Part shown: one piece after another, positions 35,578 through 45,327 of the stretch | How positions within the stretch are numbered: the stretch's first letter is position 1 | How the letters are laid out: the number at the start of each line of letters is the position of its first letter | Assembly: GCA_022225965.2 (NCBI GenBank) | Contig: JAKJXP020000034.1 | Location: 62,001-126,000 of the forward strand | Direction of reading: 5' to 3' | Source: Diatrype stigma | Taxonomy: Eukaryota > Ascomycota > Sordariomycetes > Xylariales > Diatrypaceae | DNA: 64,000 nucleotides | The notes under the pieces: model-generated | The model's input: only the letters and a program-made list of their open reading frames with translations | What the model was told of the DNA's origin: nothing | The model's database searches: none | Position numbers and translations under genes: made by a program

Positions 35578-36355
35578 TCATACAGTTTGGGGGTGGTGGC
35601 AGGAGGGGGTTGCTTGCCTATCAAGTGTATCCGCGTCTCTGTAGGCCTTCATAGCCAACCAGGCCATAAGACACAAGTCGGCAATGAACAGAACCCAGCT
35701 AAGAAAGCGAGAGCCGGAGAAGATGAGGTGGATGATGAACATCGCAGTGAAGAGGAGACTCGATTGCCACGCATGGAATCTGCGAAGAAGCCGCCGCATA
35801 TATGCCGTTAGCGACTTTTCTTCCTCGAACCTGCGTTGCTCCCTCACTTGGCGGTGCGGCCGGAGCAAACTTGGGGGCAACTGGGAGGGGGGAGGAGCAT
35901 GCGTGTCTGCAGCCAACTCACCTCACAAAATCGCTGTTCCGCTCCAAGATGAGCAGGATGATGGCGCCCAGGGGCGGAAAGAGAATGTACGCCAGACAGG
36001 CCTCGTAGTCCAGCCGTATGCCAAGGCTGGTGTCAAACTCGCTGACGCCGTCCCGGTGGTACCCAGCATATCCACCCTCGATGGCGGCGGGGGCAACGCT
36101 GCTAGGGGCGGGATAGGCACTGGGGAGGGCGGACTGCTGCCACGAGCGTTGAGGCTGCGGGTGCTGTAGCGGCGGAGGTGAGGCAAAACCGCCGCCACCG
36201 CGCCGTTGCTGTTGTTGGTATTGGTAGTATTGCGACGGTGAGTATGGCCGGCGGTCGAGCGAGGTGCGGGGGGAGGCGGCGTTGGAGACGGCGATAGGCG
36301 GCGAGAAAGGCCGGTTGTTCTCCGGCGGGGAGGACTGGTAGGGCGCGAAGTCCAT
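35578..36355 (-). CDS. DUF4870/Tic20-like small integral membrane protein
   Basis: Two exons, 211 aa. Exon 1 (36355-35922) starts MDFAPYQSSPPENNRPFSPP and ends GTG-AG at donor GTGAGT. Exon 2 (35779-35578) is entered through TTCGCAG. The first ~115 residues are disordered and rich in P, Q, S and Y, with a YYQYQQQQRRGGGG stretch. Then comes the conserved membrane core: LDYEACLAYILFPPLGAIIL, LILERNSDFVRFHAWQSSLL, FTAMFIIHLIFSGSRFLSWV and LFIADLCLMAWLAMKAYRDA, giving three predicted helices. The charged RFHAWQS link is the hallmark of the DUF4870/UPF0132 group. The function of the fungal members is unknown. The C-terminus ends soon after the third helix (SCHHPQTV), so a further short exon is possible. 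Confidence 0.75.
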
Positions 36356-36361
36356 CGTGGC

Positions 36362-36429
36362 GTGTGTTGTTGTGGTGTGTTGTTGTGGTGTGTTGTTGTG
36401 GTGTGTTGTTGTGGTGTGTTGTTGTGGTA
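36362..36429. repeat. 15-bp CA-rich tandem repeat in a 5' leader
   Basis: About 4.5 copies of GTGTGTTGTTGTGGT (plus strand) starting a few bases 5' of the minus-strand ATG at 36355. In the mRNA sense it is an unbroken ACCACAACAACACAC tract immediately before the start codon. Confidence 0.85.
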
Positions 36430-37319
36430 TGGTGTGCTGTATCGTACCCAGGAGGGATGGACAACGGGATGACGGATGGGCGATCTCGTGAGCTCTCGGG
36501 TTGGTGTTGAGCCGAGCTGAAGGATCAATAGTGAGGCGCTGGTGACGACAACCTCAGTCTTCTTCCACTTTCGACCGTTACTTGGGACGTGTTTATCCAG
36601 TTACGTCATGCGGGTGAGGTGTTGTACAGATTATGAGTCTTCACTCCCGTCAGCGTCAGGCACCCGTGCCTCGCAGCCTTGCATATGCAAGCACGTAGGA
36701 GTGCGAGTGAGGCTGGCGTGCCTGTATAACTTCGGGATGGGCTTCGGGGTTCAAGGTTGGCGGGTTGGCGGGTTGGCGGTAAATGTTGGAGCGGGCGGAC
36801 GAGTTGAAAGTTGAGGTGGTGCAGCACGATTTACGGGCTCAATTTACGTACCGACCGATGCTGTAGCTACACTAGAGCATTATAGCTGATTAGGTATTGC
36901 ACACCAGTACTGTAGGCATGCTGGTAGGGCGAGTTAGCGAGATGCAGGGACCCAACCAACCCAGCTTGGCGGTCACATGCATGGACACGCGGAATAAGTG
37001 TACATACAAGTACCCCTGAACTGCGAACTGCCCTACGAGGTTGCAACCCAGTCAATGCTACGTATGGGTGTGTAGGTAGTTGGTGCATCAAGCAAAACAT
37101 CAGACACCACCACTCGCTTGCGTTCCGTCGAGCTATAGCACAGTACGGGCCCGAGGAGGATTATAGCAAAACCCAGAAGTGACGATGATCTTGAATCGCG
37201 TGTTACGATACGGGTGGGTATCTCCCCGTCTGTCTGTCTTTCTTTGTATAATGCGGCATATGTAAGATAAGTACAATCCCCTGTTTACTTATTCAGCAAG
37301 ATTGCCAAATTCATCAAGA
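36430..37319. other. intergenic region
   Basis: About 890 bases holding the promoter of the DUF4870-like gene and the 3' side of uL10m. Contains a short GGGTTGGCG direct repeat near 36757-36780. No supported gene. Confidence 0.5.
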
Positions 37320-38399
37320 TCATGAGCTCTTGTCTTCTCCTTCTCCCTCTCCTTCCTTCTTCTTGCCCCCGTTCGCCTCTTCCTCCAGCTGCGTCCGCCT
37401 GCTCTCGAGCGTGAGCCACAAGCCCTTGCTGCCGCCCTCCAGGGCCGTCGTCAGGCCGAGGCCGATGCTCTGCAGCATGTTGATGAGCTGGGCGCGTAGG
37501 CCGTCGATGCCGCCCTCGATGCCGCCGACCCACCGGACGCCATCCGGGTCGAAGACGCTGCCGTCGACGCGGCCTCCCAAAAGCAGCAGCTTCTGCAGCG
37601 CGTTCTGGGCCGTCGCCTCGTAGTAGCCGGGCGTCTTCTTGCGCGACGGCGGAGGATACCCCGCTGCCGCCGACGGCGCTAGGACTTTGAGCACCGCCGC
37701 CAGGTGGGCCGGCGTCACGACCGGGAACGTCACGGCCGCCACGGGCCCCGTGAGCAGCGGGCTGATCTGCGCGTAGGCATCTGCGGCCCCGGCCCGCCTG
37801 TTCGGCTTCTTGACCGCCTCCCACGCCGCCGTCGAAAGGTCGTGCGTGTACTTGTTGGACTGGTTCTCGGCGGCTTTCGGGTCGAAGAACTCGGTGATCT
37901 TGAAGGCTACGTCGAATATGCGCGTCCGGAGGACCTGCAGCTTGATGCCCGCCGCGATGGGATCGGCTGCCGACTTTGCATTCTTTACATTTTCGCCGCC
38001 GCCGCCGCTGCCGCTGACCTGAGCCAATGCCGCCTTTATCTCTCGCCGTATGGCGGCCCACTCCGGGCCGGTGAGGTTGTTGTGCTGGAAGAAGAGAATC
38101 AGGGGCGTCGATCGGAGAAGCGAAGTATACGTCCGCAGGAGCTGTGATTTCCTCACGTCTGGCCGTCGAGCGCTGGGCGGTTGAGTCGGCGGGATGTAGT
38201 CGTCGGGCAACCTCAGCGAGCCGAGGGGTATCTGCGGCACGGTTGCATAGTGCCGTGATGAAGCTATGGTCGCCGCCGCCGTCCTCGTCGTACCGGGAAG
38301 TCGACTTTGTAAGAGCTGCCGTTCTACAGCTGGTCTTGAGGACTCTATGGCCCGTTTTATGCTGCTCCGCGCAGCCGAGCCATTGATCCGAGGTGGCAT
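37320..38399 (-). CDS. MRPL11: mitochondrial large-subunit ribosomal protein uL10m
   Basis: Single exon, 359 aa. This is the fungal mitochondrial L10-family protein (54S subunit L11 in yeast naming) that anchors the stalk of the mitoribosome. The N-terminus [20 protein letters not shown] through [16 protein letters not shown] is basic and lacks acidic residues over long stretches, as a mitochondrial presequence would. The core carries [40 protein letters not shown], the [18 protein letters not shown] region and [20 protein letters not shown], which are typical of fungal uL10m. An insert rich in G and S follows ALAQVSGS. The C-terminus is a charged low-complexity tail ([18 protein letters not shown]). 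The ATG at 38399 opens the presequence. A longer frame on the same strand (38505-37285) is an out-of-frame shadow. Confidence 0.87.
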   Translation of the reverse strand: MPPRINGSAARSSIKRAIESSRPAVERQLLQSRLPGTTRTAAATIASSRHYATVPQIPLGSLRLPDDYIPPTQPPSARRPDVRKSQLLRTYTSLLRSTPLILFFQHNNLTGPEWAAIRREIKAALAQVSGSGGGGENVKNAKSAADPIAAGIKLQVLRTRIFDVAFKITEFFDPKAAENQSNKYTHDLSTAAWEAVKKPNRRAGAADAYAQISPLLTGPVAAVTFPVVTPAHLAAVLKVLAPSAAAGYPPPSRKKTPGYYEATAQNALQKLLLLGGRVDGSVFDPDGVRWVGGIEGGIDGLRAQLINMLQSIGLGLTTALEGGSKGLWLTLESRRTQLEEEANGGKKKEGEGEGEDKSS

Positions 38400-39197
38400 T
38401 TTGGTATTGCTGAGGCGACCCGCCCTTTGATAAAACCCCTGGTTGACTGCAGAAAATGCGCGGATCGACGTCGTACGGGATTCTTGTGGGCGAGATCCCG
38501 TTCAAGATTTATGGCACAAGATTTATGGCATGGCAGCTTCAGCTTCAGCTTCAGCAGGTTGAGCTTGATTTGATGGTGCGAAAGTGAAATTTACGGGCTA
38601 CAGGAGGCCCGTGCCCTACAGTAGGTACCTAGGTAGGTACCTAGGTAGGTACCTAGGTAGGTACCTATGTATGTACATACAGTACATGGTCAGCTATGTG
38701 GTAGTACATACATTAGCACCTCACGTAGGTACACGCCAAGTGGAGCTCGTTACTGCTGGGACCGGAACTTCGGGGCCAATCAGACGGGTAGCTTTGCTTA
38801 AGCACAGGTGCTAGATCTGCCCTGCCGCAGCAAACTGGCAGTGCCTGCTGAAGCGTCTGCCCCTCTGCCCCTGCCCCTCTGCCCCTCCAATGCGAATGAC
38901 TCTCGCGGGGCATTTCGACACTTGAACGCATTGGAGCTTCATCCCTCCCTACTGAGTCTACGAAGTATTTACTTGATCGATCTGACAACCACATATGCGG
39001 CTTTATTAAAAATGAGTCACAGTTAACACAAAAACATTCATGCTGACACAGGGCCAAGGCCCCCCGAATATCATCTAATTGGACGTCTTTCGCAAAACCG
39101 CCGACGTCAAAACCCGTCTCTTGACTCGTCCCTCTTGACCAGGTGGCGGTCAATCGATCCATCGAGCGATCAACTCTACCCTTCTCACGAACAGAAC
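38400..39197. other. divergent promoter region of uL10m and TRP4
   Basis: About 800 bases between a minus-strand and a plus-strand start codon, so both promoters lie here. The central part (38621-38690) is a TAGG/CCTA array. Small direct repeats include CAGCTT (near 38530) and GCCCCTCT (near 38865). Confidence 0.6.
38621..38690. repeat. TAGGTACC palindromic tetranucleotide array
   Basis: Four to five tandem units of GTAGGTACCTAG, each containing the palindrome GGTACC, grading into GTATGTACATAC. It is the clearest of the many CCTA/TAGG tracts between genes in this window. Confidence 0.9.
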
Positions 39198-40567
39198 ATG
39201 CCGTCCAGCGAGGGGAAGGTTGGCGGCGATGGCACGGCAGCATTTGTGGACATAAAGCCCCTATTGCAGCGGTTTTGGCCCGATCCGGCCAAGGAGAACG
39301 TGACGGCCGGCGAGATCTCCGAAGCCATCGCGCACATCTTCACCAACCGGTTGAGTCCTGTGCAGACGGGATCGCTGCTGACGGCCCTGCACTTCACCGG
39401 ATGGGACCGTCGTCCGGATGTCCTAGCCGAAGCTTCAGCGGCCATGCGCCGCGCCTCCGCTGAGATAGACGTAGCAGGCCTGCGGGCCGTGGTGGCAGAG
39501 CGGGGGAGGCCCGAGGGGCAATATCATGGTGGACTGGTACGTTGCAGTTGCATTCAAGCCCCCCTTTCACCCAGCCAGCACCAATTAGGCTAACCTGGGC
39601 TATTGTTTGTTACCAGTGCGACATCGTAGGCACGGGCGGCGACTCGCACAACACGTTCAACATCTCGACGACCTCCTCGATCCTCGCATCCTCGCTGCTC
39701 CTGATCGCCAAGCACGGCAACCGGGCCTCGACGTCCAAGTCCGGGTCGGCGGACCTGCTGATGGCGACGCAGCCCCGACCGGCGCAGCTAACCCGCGTCG
39801 CGCCCGCCACGCTCGCCCGCGTCTACGGCGCCTCCAACTACGCCTTCCTGTTCGCGCCCGTCTTCCACCCGGGCATGCGCCACGTCGCACAGGTGCGCCG
39901 CGAGCTCGGCTGGCGCACCATCTTCAACCTGCTGGGACCGCTGAGCAATCCCGTAGACGTGGACGCCGCTGTGGGAGATGGCATTGAGGCCCGCCTCATC
40001 GGCGTCGCTCGCGATGACATGGGCCTCGTGTTCGCCGAGGCGCTGCGCATGGCCGGCGCGCGCAAGGCCATTGTCGTGTGCGGCAAGGAGCAGTTGGACG
40101 AGGTCTCGTGCGCGGGGCCGACTCTGTGCTGGCAGCTCGCGCCTGCTACTCCGAGTCCCACCGACTCCTCTTCGACCTCGGGCTCGGTCGAGGTCCAGCA
40201 CTTCGAGCTGACACCAGCCGACTTCGGCCTGTCGGCGCACCCATTATCAGAAGTATCGCCAGGCAAGGAGCCGCGCGAGAACGCGGAGATCCTGCGGCGC
40301 ATCCTTCAGGGCGAATTGGCCTCCGATGACCCCATCCTCGAGTTCGTGCTGATGAACACGGCCGCGCTATTAGTAGTGTCGGGCATCTGCGAGGCCGACT
40401 CGAGCGACATGGGACCTGGGGATGATGGGCGGGTAGTGACTGAGCGTGGTCCCGGCGGCCAGAGGTGGAAAGAGGGCGTGCGGCGGGCGCGGTGGGCCAT
40501 TGAGAGTGGGGAGGCCTGGAAGCAGTGGTGTCGGTTTGTGGATGTGACAAATGAACTTCCTGCTTGA
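39198..40567 (+). CDS. TRP4: anthranilate phosphoribosyltransferase
   Basis: Two exons, 429 aa: 39198-39536 and 39617-40567, with donor GTACGT and acceptor TACCAG. It transfers phosphoribose from PRPP to anthranilate, the second step of tryptophan synthesis in the cytosol. Exon 1 holds the helical N-terminal domain (VTAGEISEAIAHIFTNRLSP, LLTALHFTGWDRRPD). Exon 2 opens with the PRPP-binding CDIVGTGGDSHNTFNISTTS (GTGGD at about residues 118-122), followed by AKHGNRASTSKSGSADLL and FHPGMRHVAQVRRELGWRTI, FNLLGPLSNPVD, GVARDDMGLVFAEALR and a final AKQ/ARRARWAIESGEAWKQW region. A ~20-residue S/T/P-rich insert follows LCWQLAPAT. The ATG at 39198 (MPSSEGKVGG) is used; an upstream TTG in frame is not credible. 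Divergent from uL10m. Confidence 0.93.
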
Positions 40568-41148
40568 ACGGATGGTAGGACTTGGATATTAGAAGACTAA
40601 CGAGGGGGGGTAAGGGGTCAAGGCTGTCAGTATGGCGTACGAGCTCCCGCCTGTTTGGGCGCCTTGTGGGATCAAGGTGTTTTGGTTGTTTATATAGCAA
40701 TGCATAGAACATTGCGTGGCATTTTGCTTCTATCGAAGACAGCTGGGGTCTCAGATAGAAACTCAGATAGATAAGCCAGAAGGCTAGGTCGAAAAGTCGG
40801 CCATGATGCGATAGATCAAGCATTGCATGGATACTAAACCAATATCACATGTCTACGACAGCCCAACATAAAAAGTTAAGGAAACCACGGAAAATAGCCA
40901 GTGGTGAACGTAGTATATCGCATATTCCATTTCTTTTACGGCCATACGGCCCAAAATAAGTTGGTAACTAAGTAACAGCTTGAGGTAGACCTGTAGATAG
41001 ATGTCTACTTGAGGTATGCATGTACGACTCAGTCAGGACATGGTAAACGTACGTCAATGATACCACAGGCCTGTTTGTTTTGTGATGGTAACCCTCCTAT
41101 AAGACATGGATCATGCCTGGACCATTTTGTTTTTACGTCTTGATAGTT
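40568..41148. other. spacer between TRP4 and TRL1
   Basis: About 580 bases of 3' regions between convergent genes. There is a G-rich run near 40602 and no supported gene on either strand. Confidence 0.5.
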
Positions 41149-41436
41149 TCAAGTTGCACTTCGGTCACCACCTACCCATCCTCTACCGCGCAGTGAACCT
41201 CCGTGGCCGCCACGGTCACTGGGGCCGCCACGGTCATGACCATTTCCCCATCCCCGGCCCTGTCCTTGTCCATGACCCCGTCCATGTCCACGCCATCCTT
41301 GTCCCCGTCCTCGCCCTCGATCTTGGCCTCTACCGCCTTCTTGATTCGATAGATGCTCTTCCGGAGACGGCCGTTTCGCTACCGACGAAGGACCTGCAAC
41401 GGATAGTGGGGATGCCGCAGACAGCGCCTCTCTCAT
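41149..41436 (-). CDS. hypothetical RG/G-rich ORF just downstream of TRL1
   Basis: A 95-codon ATG frame starting 3 bases after the TRL1 stop codon on the same strand. The middle is an RGG/GHG-rich run (RGRGRGQGWRGHGRGHGQGQ, then RGGPSDRGGHGGSLRGRGW), as in RNA-binding low-complexity tails. I could not join it in frame to TRL1 by a consensus intron: a GCAG acceptor exists at about 41394-41391 but the phase does not match. The sequence is a GGCCA/CCGTGG-type repeat, so the open frame may be a by-product of composition. It could be a 3' UTR repeat, a remnant, or a real small protein. Confidence 0.25.
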   Translation of the reverse strand: MREALSAASPLSVAGPSSVAKRPSPEEHLSNQEGGRGQDRGRGRGQGWRGHGRGHGQGQGRGWGNGHDRGGPSDRGGHGGSLRGRGWVGGDRSAT

Positions 41437-41439
41437 ATC

Positions 41440-44085
41440 CTACTTCGAAAGCACGGCACGGACGGATCCCTTGACGACAGGCTTACTGTCGAGGGCTCGC
41501 TCGCCGATGTTGGTGTCGCCACCACTCCCAACCTCGAGCCATCTAGCGAGCAGGTCGTTGCTCTCCTTGGGCTTGACCGAGTCGTCGCGCGTGCCAATGG
41601 TCACGTGCGGGATCTTGTTAACGCAGGTCCACTTCCCTTCTTCGTCCAAGATGCGCACGACGATGGCCATGATGCGGTCATCAAAAACGACGCGCTCGAG
41701 GAGAACGTTGCACTCGTCGATCTTGCCGTCGGGAGATTGGCTCTCGGCCTGGAGTGATGTATATTTCGCCCACAACTCCGGGTGCTCCTTGGACGTGGCA
41801 CGATGCATGAGCGTGACATGGAAAAGGTTCTGAATACGCCTGGTGCCCTGAAGTTGCCGATACAAGCGCTGCGTCTCGGGATCGGCACCCTTGAAAGCGG
41901 CTTCGAGAGCCGTGGTGATATCTTTGGACGGTACCGAGATGGACATGTACTCTAGGCCCTTCTTCTTGGGAGCCGCTTGCGCTGGCTGGTTGTTCACGTT
42001 TCTTGCTGGCTTGTCTCTCTTGCCGGAGCGGTCCGGGATGGTGTGGCGAATATCAGGTGAATAATCCTCGATCGCGGCTTTGATGGCCTCATCTAGCTCC
42101 TGGCTACTGGGGACGTTCGGTACTAACGAGGGGAACTTTTGATGCAGCTCGTTGACCACCGTTTCTAGGTTTGTTCGACTGTCTTGAGCGGCATCCAAGT
42201 TGATAACGAAATCGAAGCCATCATCGGGGGCACGCTCTGGGTCGCATGGCTGAAAGCGATGGATGAAGTTCTCCATGATGCCTATGACCTTGGCTTCGTC
42301 TGACTGAGCTTGGATTGTCTGATGGTTATCGCCCCGTTTCAACACGCGCTCTCGTGCCACCCTTCGAACCTCGTCAATATTCCCGTGCGAAAAGTTCAGG
42401 GCCACTACCCGGGCATCTGTATGTTGGGCTTTGAGATCTGCGATGATCTGCTCTCGTTCTCGCCGCTCCGAATTGTTGCGATCCGACATAACAACAGGAT
42501 GGTCTAGGAGCTTGTTGAGGACCTGCGAGACCATCTGCTTCGGACGTTGCTTGCCCTGGATGTTATCATTCTGCACTATACCCCAACCGAAGAGATGCGT
42601 TAATGCAACCCCGATTGTAGTTTTCCCACAGCCGAGCGTAGCGATAGGCACAAGCACGACATCTCGGTTGACGGACTGGACCCCATCATTAGAGTCATTT
42701 TCTAAGTTGGCTGCCTCAGAACCCTTCATCTTCTTGAAGGCGAGGAAGTCATCTCGCAGTCCGATGATACCATGGTTCTGGTTGTACTGTTTGGCCAGTT
42801 CGGGATCCGCCGCCAGTCTTTTGCGGGCATACTGCAGGTACTCCTCGGTGATCTTAACATGTTTCTTGTAGTGAGGTGGCTTCCTAGCAATAATAGCCTT
42901 CGTACATTCTCGCCATTGTCGGTACATGAGGTAAGGCTCGTCGAATTTGTACTTGAAAAACCAATCGACGTACGGTGCCTCCCCGGGCTTGGGGGACATC
43001 TTACAACGGATGACGAACCCCTCAACATCCCGGCCTTCATGGGCGCCCGTCTCGGCGACGCCTTCTAGAAAAGACTTGACGGTGTTGATATCGTCGAATA
43101 CTTGCAGCCCCACCTTACGGAAGCCCCAGTCGTCAGCGAACTGCTGTACTTGATCGCTGGCATAGGTCATGAACTGGGGAATGTTGACGTTGATGCCATG
43201 AAGATAAAGCCCGGCCTTTTCGGGGCCATATGCCAAGATGTGTTCTTCGAAGGAGTCGTCGCAGAGTTCAGCCACGGCCGTGACATTCCGCCGTCTCAAT
43301 TCTTGGGCAAGGTCTTCTCTAGTCTTCCCGATACTGGCCAGCTGGGAGTCGATCCATTTCTCTCCAGCGCTGGCATGGCTGATTTCCACATCGCTCCGGT
43401 CTCCGGTCGAATGCTTGCTGCATACCAGAAGAGTCCCGTCTTCTAGACCACTGATGAAAATGATACAACCATTCTCCTTCAATGTTAGCTCATAGGGGCC
43501 TTGGGTGTTCTTGAGGATATTCGACCACTTTGTCGCCGTGACCTCGTCGGTGTTGAAGAACTTGTCGTAACCTCGGGTGACGATCTCATGCTCATTACGG
43601 CGGTTCTTGGCAGTGAATAGACCACGGGCACAAGTGGGAAGGTTTGGTTTCTTGTAGTCCCAATCGTTGAAGCGCCATGAGTCGACAGTAATGCCATCGG
43701 GTGATCCTTTGACGGCATAGGAGGTCTTCTTGACCTTGAAGCCTTTCTTAGACTTACCCTTCCCATCACCTAGATCTTTGACGAGGTTGGCGATCTCCTG
43801 CACATCTTGGCTGGCGTAGGGTGCCTTGGAAGAAGCCATGGTGGGCTGCTGTTCCTGACGATGCGAGGCAGTCGTAGAGAAGGGATGAAATGGGGTGGCA
43901 GATGACAATGTGGCCCTATCAGGGGCTCCGCAGAAGGAAGAATAACACTCCAGAGGTGAGTATTTGAGGTGTGGGCGCAGTGACGTCGTAAGTGGGCGTG
44001 AGACAAGGCGCCGTAGATGTGGTGCGTTAGAGAAGAGTCTGGAACGACCTCTCAAGGTTCCCGCTGTTGTTGTTGTCAAGAACAT
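41440..44085 (-). CDS. TRL1: tRNA ligase (Trl1)
   Basis: Single exon, 881 aa from the ATG at 44085 or 799 aa from the ATG at 43839. Trl1 heals and seals the two halves of spliced tRNAs (and HAC1-type mRNA in the unfolded-protein response). The domain order is complete. The N-terminal adenylyltransferase has catalytic lysine in LTLKENGCIIFISG (about residue 203 of the long form), AVAELCDDSFEEHI and DVEGFVIRCKM. The central polynucleotide kinase has P-loop IATLGCGKTTIGVAL. The C-terminal cyclic phosphodiesterase has its two histidine motifs, FHVTLMHRA and PHVTIGTRD. The ATG at 43839 (CCACCATGGCT context, MASSKAPYASQDVQEIAN) has the better initiation context. The 82-residue extension has many arginines and no acidic residue until about residue 46, like a mitochondrial presequence. 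Both starts could be used. Confidence 0.93.
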   Translation of the reverse strand: MFLTTTTAGTLRGRSRLFSNAPHLRRLVSRPLTTSLRPHLKYSPLECYSSFCGAPDRATLSSATPFHPFSTTASHRQEQQPTMASSKAPYASQDVQEIANLVKDLGDGKGKSKKGFKVKKTSYAVKGSPDGITVDSWRFNDWDYKKPNLPTCARGLFTAKNRRNEHEIVTRGYDKFFNTDEVTATKWSNILKNTQGPYELTLKENGCIIFISGLEDGTLLVCSKHSTGDRSDVEISHASAGEKWIDSQLASIGKTREDLAQELRRRNVTAVAELCDDSFEEHILAYGPEKAGLYLHGINVNIPQFMTYASDQVQQFADDWGFRKVGLQVFDDINTVKSFLEGVAETGAHEGRDVEGFVIRCKMSPKPGEAPYVDWFFKYKFDEPYLMYRQWRECTKAIIARKPPHYKKHVKITEEYLQYARKRLAADPELAKQYNQNHGIIGLRDDFLAFKKMKGSEAANLENDSNDGVQSVNRDVVLVPIATLGCGKTTIGVALTHLFGWGIVQNDNIQGKQRPKQMVSQVLNKLLDHPVVMSDRNNSERREREQIIADLKAQHTDARVVALNFSHGNIDEVRRVARERVLKRGDNHQTIQAQSDEAKVIGIMENFIHRFQPCDPERAPDDGFDFVINLDAAQDSRTNLETVVNELHQKFPSLVPNVPSSQELDEAIKAAIEDYSPDIRHTIPDRSGKRDKPARNVNNQPAQAAPKKKGLEYMSISVPSKDITTALEAAFKGADPETQRLYRQLQGTRRIQNLFHVTLMHRATSKEHPELWAKYTSLQAESQSPDGKIDECNVLLERVVFDDRIMAIVVRILDEEGKWTCVNKIPHVTIGTRDDSVKPKESNDLLARWLEVGSGGDTNIGERALDSKPVVKGSVRAVLSK

Positions 44086-44127
44086 TCAGCAAGCCAGATC
44101 TTCTTGGAGGAAGGACCTCGGGACTCT

Positions 44128-44128
44128 G

Positions 44129-44171
<43 letters not shown>

Positions 44172-44173
44172 CA
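44128..44173. repeat. GGCA tetranucleotide microsatellite
   Basis: About eleven uninterrupted copies of GGCA, ending GCAGCAGTAGGTAGGTAG. It lies 43 bases 5' of the upstream TRL1 ATG and would fall in the leader of the long transcript. Confidence 0.92.
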
Positions 44174-45233
44174 GTAGGTAGGTAGCCGTGGCAGTTGCAA
44201 CCAAAGCTTCCTCCCGAGTGGTGTTCGTCCTGGTTTCAATTTCCGGGTTTTCGTCCCTTTATGTGGTAGTCACCTTAGGGGCTTTTTCCAATAGCTGCCG
44301 CCTTATACGAAGTACTTCCACACCGGTATACCTGAAGCTGAAATTCAGAGCTGATTTCAGGTAGTCGATGCGGTCGGTCTATGCATGCGGCGTGAGTCAC
44401 CGAGCCGGCAAAGCCGCAAAGTTGTAGGGATAAACGGTAGGTACCTACGTGAGATGCATATGAGTCTTCGGCCTGTGTTAAATGGAGAAAGTCCCAGGGG
44501 CTATACGCGTAGGGGGCTTGAATCTAGAGTTAGGAACTTATGACCGTAGCTAACGGTTTTTCGACTCAGAAAAAGCTTGCGACTGACGGAAAATTGGTAT
44601 TTGCTCACTGTGAATATGGATACGCAACTGAATTAATTGCCAACGGAAGGTTTCCCATCAAGGCAGAGACGGCACTAAAACGTCAGATGTGAGGGCTCAG
44701 GGAACATACAGGGTATGTACGTAGGTATGTACCTAGGTATGCTGTACAGCCTGTACCTGGCTGGGTCATCATCCATTGTACCTACATACCGGGTATGTAT
44801 TGTAGGTATGTACATATATACTGGAGAGTCTAGTGCACCATAGGCCACCGATGAGCCAATCAAACGTCTTGGCTTGGTCGGGGACCACTCAGATCTACAC
44901 AGTTTGGAAGGCGGTAAAGAAATTCTAGTTAGGCAGTATGGCAGTTGGATGGAGGGGTATGACGGTCATGGCGGGGTAGCTATTGCAAAATTACAGACAG
45001 CCCTAACTAGGCCTCCAGCATTGACGGCAGCTGCAGCTGCGTTTCCCGCAGATTGACCTATAGTAGGTACCTAGCTGGCAGCCTAACTAAGGCCTTACAG
45101 CACACCTCTAGGGAATAGCCATCGTGTATCTTGTGGCGCTGAAGATCTTCGTCCTTGGGATACTCCTGCCACAATAAATTCTTCGAGTTTACTACGAACA
45201 AACAAGGCCATCCCATCTATCAATAAGAAAGCG

Positions 45234-45281
<48 letters not shown>
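45234..45281. repeat. poly(A) tract of 48 bases
   Basis: An uninterrupted run of adenines 46 bases upstream of the ankyrin-protein ATG, likely in its promoter or leader. Homopolymers of this length are often mis-sized in assemblies. Confidence 0.9.
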
Positions 45282-45284
<3 letters not shown>

Positions 45285-45327
45285 ATAAATTCAGAAACGC
45301 AGCTACCTCAACTTGAAAGTACGAACG

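Larger units (their letters stand above)
44086..45327. other. divergent intergenic region between TRL1 and the ankyrin gene
   Basis: About 1.24 kb between a minus-strand and a plus-strand start, so both promoters are here. It contains a GGCA microsatellite (44128-44173), a TACC/GGTA-rich stretch (44700-44830) with GTACGTAGGTATGTACC words, and a 48-base A homopolymer (45234-45281). The 60-codon frame at 44874-45056 has no support. Confidence 0.6.

Noticed and set aside
35923..36528. A 201-codon minus-strand frame with a poly-THHNNTPQQ region
   Set aside because: It reads the 15-bp leader repeat and the disordered exon of the DUF4870-like gene in the wrong frame.
37285..38505. A 406-codon frame on the minus strand, longer than the annotated uL10m frame
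   Set aside because: It starts upstream of the uL10m ATG in another frame, is Arg/Gly/Pro-rich as GC-rich shadows are, and resembles no family, while the other frame gives a recognisable uL10m.
41106..41474. A 122-codon plus-strand frame with His/Val/Pro repeats
   Set aside because: It is the complement of the RG-rich repeat after TRL1 and overlaps the end of TRL1 itself.
44128..44173. Regular repeat that might suggest an array
   Set aside because: It is a simple GGCA microsatellite with no spacers; nothing CRISPR-like is expected or seen in this eukaryotic DNA.
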